From IMG/VR virus record IMGVR_UViG_3300024999_002110, positions 1 to 29,244 of that record: a stretch of 29,244 nt of DNA. One strand, given 5' to 3'. The first letter of the stretch is position 1, and each line of letters opens with the position of its first letter. This document shows positions 1-6,309 of this stretch, piece by piece. Source of the stretch: a virus. The notes under the pieces were generated by a model. The model was not told the origin of the DNA. It saw only the letters and a program-made list of their open reading frames with translations, and searched no databases. The position numbers and the translations under genes are program-made.

Positions 1-45
1 TGCATGTGTTAGGGAATGAAGAAAAATTACATGTATTATAAAGTT

Positions 46-93
46 AATATTTATACCCTCTAGAAAATTTAAAAACTAGAGGGTATAAATATT
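46..93. terminator. Long perfect inverted repeat, probable bidirectional terminator
   Basis: Arms 46-63 and 76-93 are perfectly complementary over 18 bp (core TACCCTCTAG) with a 12-nt AT loop. It lies just beyond the 3' end of the minus-strand 89-aa gene, where an operon terminator is expected. A run of seven T follows 15 nt later on the plus strand, and there is no strong T run on the minus side. It could instead be a protein-binding dyad. Confidence 0.55.
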
Positions 94-124
94 TAAAATT
101 AAATTAATTTTTTTAATTCTCTTT

Positions 125-394
125 CTACGATCCTTCATATTTATCACTAACTAACTCAAACGGTTTATTATTTAATTTACACCACAATTTAATATTTTGA
201 ATTGTATATGGATTAGATTTATGAAATTTTCGTGGATTAATACCTTTTTTTATCCATGTAAATTGAGAATAATAAAAATATCCATCTTTGTCTTTTAAAA
301 TTAATTTACTAATTGCACTTATATACTCTTTACTAATTAATTCATATCCTAATTCACTAATAATTTTATTTACATATTCAATATTATAAGCCAT
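125..394 (-). CDS. Stand-alone 89-aa copy of an endonuclease accessory module
   Basis: This small protein is a single module of the kind found inside the 531-aa zinc-ribbon/endonuclease protein encoded at 25976-27571. Its last 28 residues (NPYTIQNIKLWCKLNN and onward to YEGS) match residues of that protein almost one for one, and the DNA under this stretch is also nearly identical. The copy stops immediately after EGS, where the long protein continues with a lysine-rich stretch and the first cysteines of its next zinc ribbon. It has its own ATG with a GGAAAGGA ribosome binding site, so it may be translated. No catalytic residues and no cysteine pairs are present, so nuclease activity is not expected. 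It could be a functional single-domain DNA-binding protein or the debris of a homing gene that was partly copied. No function is assigned. Confidence 0.6.
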   Translation of the reverse strand: MAYNIEYVNKIISELGYELISKEYISAISKLILKDKDGYFYYSQFTWIKKGINPRKFHKSNPYTIQNIKLWCKLNNKPFELVSDKYEGS

Positions 395-435
395 AATTTG
401 TCAAATCCTTTCCTTTATAAAGATTTAAAAAATGG

Positions 436-475
436 AATGAGGGACTAAACTGTAAAGGTCAGTTAGTCCCTCATT
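436..475 (-). terminator. Hairpin followed by T run (minus-strand terminator)
   Basis: Arms 436-452 and 460-475 pair over about 16 bp (AATGAGGGACTAA against TTAGTCCCTCATT) with one bulge. Read on the minus strand the hairpin is followed by a T tract at about 427-434. It sits between the helicase gene and the 89-aa gene and should end transcripts coming from the helicase operon. Confidence 0.65.
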
Positions 476-540
476 TTACCCAACATTGAGTTAGCTACCT
501 CAAATGTCAGAACCAAATTAACTTCATTATCATCAAACAA

Positions 541-568
541 CAAAGACACCTAGAAATAGGTGTCTTTG
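541..568. terminator. Perfect 11-bp stem, probable terminator
   Basis: CAAAGACACCT (541-551) and AGGTGTCTTTG (558-568) form a perfect stem with a 6-nt loop. It is one of three different hairpins packed into 436-673 downstream of the helicase gene. T-rich but interrupted sequence follows on the minus strand. Confidence 0.6.
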
Positions 569-615
569 AATAAAATTATATTTACATTTTAATTTTTTTC
601 TTACAATAATTTTAA

Positions 616-673
616 TTAGGGACAATATTAGCACAAGCCTTTTTATAGAGGTTTGCACAATTATTGTCCCTAA
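616..673. terminator. Long imperfect hairpin directly downstream of the helicase gene
   Basis: TTAGGGACAAT (616-626) pairs perfectly with ATTGTCCCTAA (663-673). The interior (GCACAAGCC against GGTTTGCAC) pairs partially with internal loops. It starts 23 nt after the helicase stop codon, so a terminator or RNA 3'-stabilising structure is the simplest reading. The 395-695 interval contains only these hairpins and no gene. Confidence 0.5.
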
Positions 674-695
674 ATTTATATTGCAAAAATTATAA

Positions 696-2144
696 TTATA
701 TTTTCTCAATTATCCAATATCTTTTATTATTACTTTTCTTAGGTATAATTGTATAATTTAAATTAATCATTTTTAATCCTTCATTTAATTTACTATAACT
801 TTTTTGCAATTTTCTATTAACTTTTAAATCTATTTTTTCAATTAACTTCTTTTGCTCTTCTTTAAATAATTTCTTACCAACAATAGATTCTAAATATTTT
901 TCTAATTCATCTATTTTATTTTGTTCTTCTATTACTCTATAAAAATCAATACCGAAAATATTTTTCAAGTATTCACAATAACCATACTTACCAAAATCCT
1001 TTATTAATTCAATTTCTTTTAAATCTTCTTCACATTTAAAAACCATTAGACCATTTATTTTCTTAGTACTTTTATCATTTTCTTTAACTACAGCATCATA
1101 AACTATATTTGAAAAATCATATTGACGAGGAAATTCTAATATAAACTCTTTAATAGTATGTTTTTTTAAGAAATTAGCCATCAATAATCTTTTCTTTATT
1201 TGTGTTTCCTTACCACCTAGAAAATTATTACTAATTATTTTTATGTATAAATTTATATTATCATTTTCATTTTGAATTCTCTTTCTTCCTATGCATTGGA
1301 TTAACGTACCTGTATCTTCAACTTCACATACTATGTGTTTTAATTCTAGATCAATTAAATTCACTCCTGCATCAAAGCATGTAGTAGTTATTAATATTAA
1401 ATCTTCAAATTTTTCATTGGTGAGCATGTTTTTAATTTTTTCTTTATCAACATATTTATAATAATCACTATTATTTTTACTACAATTAAATAAACAATAA
1501 TCTTTATATTTATTATATAATTCATATGCTTTCTTTGCAGATTGAATAAAGAATATTGCTTTCTCTTTTCTTTCAATTATTTCTTCCATAAAATTTTCAA
1601 ATGTATCATCATTATAGAAAAAAGATAAACTATTAATAAAATTAAATTCAATTGGCAATTCATAATCTATAGTTTCTATATCTTTAAATTCATTAATATA
1701 TCTTTTCATATCATCACCTGTCGCACTCATAAATATTTTTGTAACAAACTGTTGACCTAATATTAAATCAAGTGACATATCAGTAGTTTTTGAAAATGCT
1801 GCATCACTCATAAAATAATGAAATTCATCACAAACAATATATTGATACTCACTTAAATCATTTTTATATCTATGTAATTCTTTATATTCTAATTTTTGAT
1901 ATGTCTTAATATCAATTACATCAGTCTTATTATCTCTAGTAATTTCATTAATAAATTGTTCAGTACAATTGCATCTATGTATTAACATTAATATTCTTTT
2001 ATTTCCTTGTTTTGCAATATTATATAATGAATTTTTAATTAACCAACTTTTCCCAATTCCTGTTCCTGCTTTTACAGTAATACAATCTCCTGCACCCCAT
2101 TTTTCTATTTCTTCTATTGTTACAACATCACTTACTCTTAGCAT
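696..2144 (-). CDS. SF2 helicase-like ATPase (DEAD/DEAH type)
   Basis: A 482-aa protein with the ordered motifs of superfamily 2 helicases: Walker A GTGIGKSW near residue 30, Walker B/motif II DEFH near 106, motif III SAT near 140, a motif V-like segment with TTTCFDAGVNL near 265, and motif VI QCIGRKR near 285. The first part therefore forms two RecA-like domains that would couple ATP hydrolysis to movement on, or remodelling of, DNA or RNA. The last 170 residues are lysine- and glutamate-rich and unassigned. The start is the ATG after an excellent GGGAGG site. It follows the 95-aa gene by 27 nt and probably shares its transcript. Phage helicases of this general form serve replication, recombination or transcription. 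The sequence does not say which. No nuclease or zinc domain is visible. Confidence 0.8.
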   Translation of the reverse strand: MLRVSDVVTIEEIEKWGAGDCITVKAGTGIGKSWLIKNSLYNIAKQGNKRILMLIHRCNCTEQFINEITRDNKTDVIDIKTYQKLEYKELHRYKNDLSEYQYIVCDEFHYFMSDAAFSKTTDMSLDLILGQQFVTKIFMSATGDDMKRYINEFKDIETIDYELPIEFNFINSLSFFYNDDTFENFMEEIIERKEKAIFFIQSAKKAYELYNKYKDYCLFNCSKNNSDYYKYVDKEKIKNMLTNEKFEDLILITTTCFDAGVNLIDLELKHIVCEVEDTGTLIQCIGRKRIQNENDNINLYIKIISNNFLGGKETQIKKRLLMANFLKKHTIKEFILEFPRQYDFSNIVYDAVVKENDKSTKKINGLMVFKCEEDLKEIELIKDFGKYGYCEYLKNIFGIDFYRVIEEQNKIDELEKYLESIVGKKLFKEEQKKLIEKIDLKVNRKLQKSYSKLNEGLKMINLNYTIIPKKSNNKRYWIIEKI

Positions 2145-2171
2145 AATTAAATGCCTCCCTTATCACATATT

Positions 2172-2459
2172 TTACTTACTCTTACTCTTACTTCTCAAAT
2201 AATCACACAAATATCCCTTTACAACTTTCAATACAATATTTTTTGATTGACCAAATTTTTTAGGATTAACTTGAATACCATTATTTTGAAAATCCTTAAA
2301 CAAACTAATTAATTCTTCTCTGATTCCTTCAAAATGTAGAAATACTTTTGCTTTATTGCCACGTTTCTCAACAATATCAAATCCGATAATTTCATAACCT
2401 AAATAATGCAAATAGGAACAAAAATTAGAATCAGAATATCTGAATAAAACTTTTTCCAT
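2172..2459 (-). CDS. Small DUF5659-like phage protein
   Basis: A 95-aa protein. The start at 2459 is chosen because AAAGGAGTG lies 10 nt upstream. A longer reading from 2516 would start inside a terminator hairpin. The body (SDSNFCSYLHYLGYEIIGF, then a charged turn, then VFLHFEG and a helix ending in NPKKFGQSKNIVLKVVKGYL) has the layout of the DUF5659 family as I remember it: a short beta sheet, an acidic helix and a C-terminal helix, found in many small phage proteins of unknown role. That family match is from memory and is tentative. The C-terminus is a Ser-Lys repeat (RSKSKSK), which suggests nucleic-acid contact. It is the first gene of a two-gene unit with the helicase and lies directly behind an intrinsic terminator. 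Confidence 0.7.
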   Translation of the reverse strand: MEKVLFRYSDSNFCSYLHYLGYEIIGFDIVEKRGNKAKVFLHFEGIREELISLFKDFQNNGIQVNPKKFGQSKNIVLKVVKGYLCDYLRSKSKSK

Positions 2460-2494
2460 AATTAAATGCACTCCTTTAATATTATTTTTATTTA

Positions 2495-2531
2495 AAAAAC
2501 AAAAAAGAGAGGACACAATAATCCTCTCTTT
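2495..2531 (-). terminator. Intrinsic terminator in the leader of the 95-aa/helicase operon
   Basis: AAAGAGAGGA and TCCTCTCTTT (2504-2513 and 2522-2531) form a perfect 10-bp stem with an 8-nt loop. On the minus strand it is followed by TTTTTTGTTTTTT (2506-2495). This is a textbook terminator, yet it lies only about 25 nt upstream of the ribosome binding site of the next gene on the same strand, so it either ends an upstream transcript or acts as an attenuator. Confidence 0.85.
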
Positions 2532-2534
2532 AAC

Positions 2535-2573
2535 TCACCTATATAAAAACCATAAATCAAAAATAAACTCCAT
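2535..2573 (-). other. Candidate 12-codon leader peptide
   Basis: An ATG at 2573 opens a short frame MEFIFDLWFLYR ending in TGA at 2535, four nucleotides before the terminator stem. Short leader ORFs in this position are typical of attenuators, but the only ribosome-binding-like sequence (GGGTGA) is very close to the ATG and there is no run of regulatory codons. Low confidence. Confidence 0.25.
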
Positions 2574-2760
2574 ATTTCACCCAAATTAACCACTCAATTC
2601 CCTATAACCTACATTTTATCCTAATCAAAATAAACTCTCGAAATAACCGTAAAATATCGCTATATTATTAAAATTCCAAATATATCCAATCTACAAACTC
2701 TTATAAATCAATAGTTTATTGAGTATGAAATTTTAGTAAAAATTATCTAAAATTAAAATA

Positions 2761-2789
2761 TATTTACTATCGACCTGTAAAAATATCAA
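2761..2789 (-). promoter_or_regulatory. Candidate sigma-A promoter for the helicase operon leader
   Basis: Read on the minus strand: TTGATA (2789-2784), 17-nt spacer, TAAATA (2766-2761). It would give a leader of roughly 290 nt before the 95-aa gene, crossing the terminator at 2495-2531. The rest of 2532-2893 shows no gene and no riboswitch I recognise. Confidence 0.4.
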
Positions 2790-2893
2790 TAAAAAATATT
2801 TTAAAATTTTAGTTATAAGTTTGTTCCTATTTGAATATATATAAATTGTGGGAAACAAATGTTAGCGAGAAGGATAAGACAGAAAAAATCCTG

Positions 2894-2935
2894 AAGTATA
2901 ACCCTTGCTATAATAAGCAAGGGTTATACTTTTTT
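2894..2935. terminator. Perfect 16-bp hairpin with T run, bidirectional terminator
   Basis: Arms 2894-2909 and 2916-2931 (AAGTATAACCCTTGCT and its complement) are perfectly paired around a 6-nt loop. Six T follow on the plus strand (2930-2935). A shorter T tract follows on the minus strand after CAGGA. It probably ends the 5531-3020 cassette. The stronger T run points to plus-strand transcripts, for which no gene is visible. Confidence 0.75.
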
Positions 2936-3019
2936 GAATATTAAATTTAAAAAATTGACATGAAACAACAATTTCATTTTCATTTCCATTTACCAAGCTA
3001 ACGCACCTTCGTTAGTTTG

Positions 3020-4090
3020 CTAATACCTCACCTCAATAACATTAGATGGCACATCCTGAAAACTAATTGCACGATAAAATTTACTACCAATACCTACCGA
3101 ATCAATAACATCAGACATACCTCGCATATCTGTCCATGTTGTACCATCAGTTGATTTTTGAAGAGTTTTAAAAACTATCATATTATGTCTGAATTTAAGT
3201 GTAATTAACCCATTCTTATTTTCGCTAATAATTTCCAAGCAGTTAACATTTGGGAATATTTCATTAATTGAAGCCGATAATGAATTAGTGTTTACCGCAT
3301 TGGATTTACCGCTAAGATATAAAGGATATGGTAGTGTATTATACCAAAGTGCTGAGTTTTGCGATAATGGTCTTTTACGTGGATATAATGCATAAATGCA
3401 AGAATAAAAAAGTCCACCATTTAAAACTTGCACATCATTACTTTTCCACCAATTGAAAAATGCTTCACCGTATTGGTCGTAACCTGTATCGGTTTCGATA
3501 TCTGTTGTACCGCTTTTATAAGTTAAGGCATCCTTCAAACCTTTTCTATAATATGCTTCTAATTCGACGGGAGAAGCAGGAGTTACACCATCAGGTAGTA
3601 GTACATATGAATTACACATTGAAGAATACCATATCCACTTATTAAACTCTGGACAAAACACGCATGAACTCGTATCAGCTTGGGATGAATCCATCGTTTT
3701 ACCCGTGATTGACATAGTTTGTACACCATATGCTGCCAGAATCCCGTTAAAAACAGAAGATATTGTGCTACATATAAAACCTGGGCCTTTACCACCGTTT
3801 AAAGCAGCATTATCATCCCTTATTTTTAGGTTATTCATTGCAGTATTTGGGGAGGCAGGTATATCATCTGCCCCTTTTTCATAAAACTTTTGAAAAACAT
3901 ATGCACCAATTACTTTGGCCTTATCGAAGGTTATATCATCCATATTTGGTTCAGTTAGACCAAAAGCCGAAAAACCGTTTACACCTTGCATATATGCACG
4001 AATACGATACCCGTCGCCTTGATTCGGATGTTCAAACATAGTTGGTAGTTGTCCCGGTGAAGTTAACTTGCTATTACCCAATATAATCAT
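3020..4090 (-). CDS. Transglutaminase-fold protein with degenerate catalytic triad, phage surface cassette
   Basis: A 356-aa protein whose middle (about residues 55-180) follows the pattern of the transglutaminase/cysteine-protease superfamily: a helix before GFICSTISSVFNGILAAYG, where the Cys sits at the N-terminus of a long helix as the nucleophile does, then the strand VQTMSITG, then CVFCPEFNKWIWYSS. In active members that last segment begins with His and ends in Asp-Pro. Here the His position is Cys and the Asp position is Ser. This suggests a pseudo-enzyme used for binding, for example as a spike domain, but the alignment is by eye. The C-terminal 80 residues look like a beta-sandwich module (KSTDGTTWTDM). 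The start ATG overlaps the TGA of the upstream gene (ATGA) with GAGGTGAT as ribosome binding site. It is the last gene of the high-GC cassette. There is no signal peptide or membrane segment. Confidence 0.6.
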   Translation of the reverse strand: MIILGNSKLTSPGQLPTMFEHPNQGDGYRIRAYMQGVNGFSAFGLTEPNMDDITFDKAKVIGAYVFQKFYEKGADDIPASPNTAMNNLKIRDDNAALNGGKGPGFICSTISSVFNGILAAYGVQTMSITGKTMDSSQADTSSCVFCPEFNKWIWYSSMCNSYVLLPDGVTPASPVELEAYYRKGLKDALTYKSGTTDIETDTGYDQYGEAFFNWWKSNDVQVLNGGLFYSCIYALYPRKRPLSQNSALWYNTLPYPLYLSGKSNAVNTNSLSASINEIFPNVNCLEIISENKNGLITLKFRHNMIVFKTLQKSTDGTTWTDMRGMSDVIDSVGIGSKFYRAISFQDVPSNVIEVRY

Positions 4091-5112
4091 GCAATTATCA
4101 CCTCACCACCAAAGATTGGTCTACCAGGAAGTCTAAATAAATCGCAGGAATACCCGGCTGTTGCACCACCTAGAACTTGTGGTATGGATGTCGTATTCAC
4201 TGTAGTTGCAACAAATAATACTAATTCATTAGGCAAAAATAATGCATCATGAATAGGGTTATCTAATTTTCGTATTACTTTTGCTATTGCGAAATATGCA
4301 GCTACATATGAAGTAGGATTGGAAGTCAAAGGATTTGAGTTAAGTCTAAATGTATTGTTTAATATTTTTAACCCTCTACGGTTTGCCACTGTGGTACTAA
4401 AAGATAAAACTTGCGAAGATGGATTTGGTGAGTCAAATGTACTCACCCAGGGAAGCCATGCAAACCTACATGATTGACCGCCAGTGGTAACAATTACTGA
4501 GCCTACAAATGCGGTATCACAATCAGCCGTATAATCAAGTGGTAACTTTGCAATTATAGGTAACGACGTATCGACGGAAATTGAATTCAGGTAGCTATCA
4601 GCAAGTACCATTATTTTGCCTGGATCATAAACAATTTTTACAAGGGAATTAGATGGGGTATATGCACTTAATTGTTCCATTAATCCCTGATATGGTACAC
4701 CTATACATACGACTTCCCATGTTTTTTCTGTTCCATCACTTACAGTGGTTAAAGTTATTTCTTTTTTTTGAATGTTTAATGCCGAATATAGATTGGTTGT
4801 TTTTGTAGGGTCAGCAGTTAAATCATAAACTGATATAATTTCGGATACATAAGCTTTATCCGTTTTAAAAGTATCGTTATCCGTATTTGCTACCGCAGAA
4901 AAACTACTATACATAGGTATTACTAATTTGTTAGTCGCAGTTGTAGCTGTAAATTGTAATACGTATGTTCTAGCAGGTCTTTCGATATCCAATGATTTTT
5001 TAGGTTCGAGAAAATATGACATTGCATTTTGAAATATATCGCCTAATGCTAGTCTTGGTCTATCAGCAAAATTAATTGTGTTTTTACGGTAAAAAGGGGC
5101 AAATCCAAACAT
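4087..5112 (-). CDS. Unknown 341-aa protein of the high-GC cassette, probable virion surface component
   Basis: The start is the ATG at 5112 (MFGFAPFYRKNTINF), preceded by GAGGAGG. A longer frame to 5247 only overlaps the upstream gene. The ATG shares its A with the TAA of the 139-aa gene, and its own TGA overlaps the ATG of the next gene, so all three genes are translationally coupled. The sequence is rich in Thr, Ser, Val and Ala with alternating hydrophobic residues, which suggests a mostly beta-strand structural protein. It has no signal peptide, no transmembrane segment and only a few scattered cysteines. I recognise no family. By position between a tail-type connector protein and the transglutaminase-fold protein it is probably a fibre or baseplate part, but this is inferred from context alone. 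The base composition is clearly less AT-rich than the neighbouring tail genes. Confidence 0.6.
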   Translation of the reverse strand: MFGFAPFYRKNTINFADRPRLALGDIFQNAMSYFLEPKKSLDIERPARTYVLQFTATTATNKLVIPMYSSFSAVANTDNDTFKTDKAYVSEIISVYDLTADPTKTTNLYSALNIQKKEITLTTVSDGTEKTWEVVCIGVPYQGLMEQLSAYTPSNSLVKIVYDPGKIMVLADSYLNSISVDTSLPIIAKLPLDYTADCDTAFVGSVIVTTGGQSCRFAWLPWVSTFDSPNPSSQVLSFSTTVANRRGLKILNNTFRLNSNPLTSNPTSYVAAYFAIAKVIRKLDNPIHDALFLPNELVLFVATTVNTTSIPQVLGGATAGYSCDLFRLPGRPIFGGEVIIA

Positions 5113-5531
5113 TATATCAACCTCCTCACAATACAGGAGATTCCTGACGGAATGGTTACTTCTGTATTTGGGGTGCCACCTATAGGTGAACGTATAAAGC
5201 CAGCAGGAAATGTTAATGTAATTCCATTTATAATAAAATCTTGCCAAATCTCTTCTTCGTGATATATTTCAATTGCATATATTGATTCAGAAAAAGTAAT
5301 TATATTTGAAATAGCATCAGTATTTTTTTTCTGCTCTGCAATTTTGCTACCAGTTAGTTGGACTTTAGCACTTCCACTAAACAATAAATTATAAATACCA
5401 CTTAACCAACCTCTGATTCCAACTCCTCCAGTTGGTTGATTTACTCCAGTAGCATCAGTCCCATCTTGTGACGGACTTCCTGGGAGAGAAGTTATTTTAA
5501 CATTGTCATTTTTAAATTCAAAATTACTCAT
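5112..5531 (-). CDS. Tail/baseplate accessory protein with DGTDATGVNQPTGG motif
   Basis: A 139-aa protein starting at an ATG behind AAGGAGG. Its N-terminal half carries DGTDATGVNQPTGGVGIRGW followed by LSGIYNLLFSGSAKVQLTGS, a sequence pattern that recurs in Firmicute phage tail and fibre proteins. I know it from memory as part of structural genes, not as a defined domain. The second half (FSESIYAIEIYHEE onward, ending PSGISCIVRRL) is beta-rich and may be a small attachment or trimerisation module. It is the first gene of the coupled three-gene cassette and probably anchors the two following products to the virion. Confidence 0.6.
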   Translation of the reverse strand: MSNFEFKNDNVKITSLPGSPSQDGTDATGVNQPTGGVGIRGWLSGIYNLLFSGSAKVQLTGSKIAEQKKNTDAISNIITFSESIYAIEIYHEEEIWQDFIINGITLTFPAGFIRSPIGGTPNTEVTIPSGISCIVRRLI

Positions 5532-5861
5532 GTTGCTGTAAACCTCCTTTTTATTTATTTTATATTTATTATATTAATAATTTAATCTATGAATTTTGAT
5601 AATTTAGGTATAAAAATATTAAAAATAATTGCTTCATTTTTATTTATAATTATATTAAACAGTTTGCTTATTATTCCATACAATTTATTTTTATATTTTA
5701 AAATACTGGTTCTCCTTTTATTATTATTATTATTATTTATTAATCTACTTCTTGAAAATTTATATCATGTTTACAAAAATATTCCTTAATATATTCCTTG
5801 ATTTATTAATCTACATATAATATAATATAAAAATCAAGCTGCAAGTTAATTTCAAATCCAT

Positions 5862-5905
5862 AAAAACATTAGGGGAAAATATGTATTTAAAATCCTAATG
5901 TTTTT
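5862..5905. terminator. 12-bp hairpin with flanking A/T runs, bidirectional terminator
   Basis: AAAAACATTAGG (5862-5873) pairs with CCTAATGTTTTT (5894-5905) around a 20-nt loop, with T runs on both strands. It lies between the TnpB element and the high-GC cassette. The 5532-6100 interval holds this hairpin, the one at 5996-6048 and AT-rich filler. No convincing gene is seen. Confidence 0.65.
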
Positions 5906-5995
5906 TACTTTTTTATTATCCAAATTTGACTTCCTACTTAACTTGTACTATAATAATATCTAACATAATATTAATTCTTCGCAATTAACTTTCTG

Positions 5996-6048
5996 CAAAA
6001 CAACACTAGAATTGGATATTCATCTTATCTAGTGTTGTTTTGTTTTTT
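5996..6048. terminator. Perfect 15-bp hairpin with T run
   Basis: CAAAACAACACTAGA (5996-6010) and TCTAGTGTTGTTTTG (6028-6042) are perfectly complementary, followed on the plus strand by TTTTTT (6043-6048). It lies just outside the presumed right end of the TnpB element and may insulate phage genes from it. Confidence 0.7.
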
Positions 6049-6100
6049 ATTTTAATTTAAAAGTAATAGTGTCAAGTATTTTTACCTTATCCCCTATCCT

Positions 6101-6309
6101 GAACCTCTGCACGAGATAAATCTCGGCAGGTTCTTATTTATTTAAACTTCTCATATACTCTCATTTATAAATATTATACATATTTACATTTTACAACATA
6201 TATGAACTAATTTAATTTAATAAGAATTTTACTATCAATTAGTCTATTGACTAAATTAACGATAGTATCAAGCCCGATTCTCGACTTGTTTACAATAGTT
6301 TAAATTAGA
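6101..6309 (-). ncRNA. Candidate omega-RNA / right-end structured region of the TnpB element
   Basis: TnpB proteins use a guide RNA encoded at the 3' end of tnpB and the right end of the element. Here two hairpins follow the stop codon. The first is 6231-6266, with ACTATC/GATAGT and TTAGTC/GACTAA as nested stems. The second is 6101-6133, with GAACC/GGTTC, TGC/GCA and CGAGA/TCTCG, GC-rich in an AT-rich setting. If the second hairpin is the RNA scaffold end, the guide would start just below 6101. This is inference from family knowledge. Confidence 0.4.

Noticed and set aside
2532-2789. T-box or known riboswitch in the helicase leader
   Set aside because: No AGGGTGGAACCGCG-type T-box sequence and no conserved riboswitch core could be found; only the terminator is certain.
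5589-5789. Plus-strand open frame for a 66-aa very hydrophobic peptide (Leu/Ile runs)
   Set aside because: No ribosome binding site, the sequence is simple TTA/TTT repetition in an AT-rich gap, and the hydrophobicity follows from T-rich codons. Probably chance.
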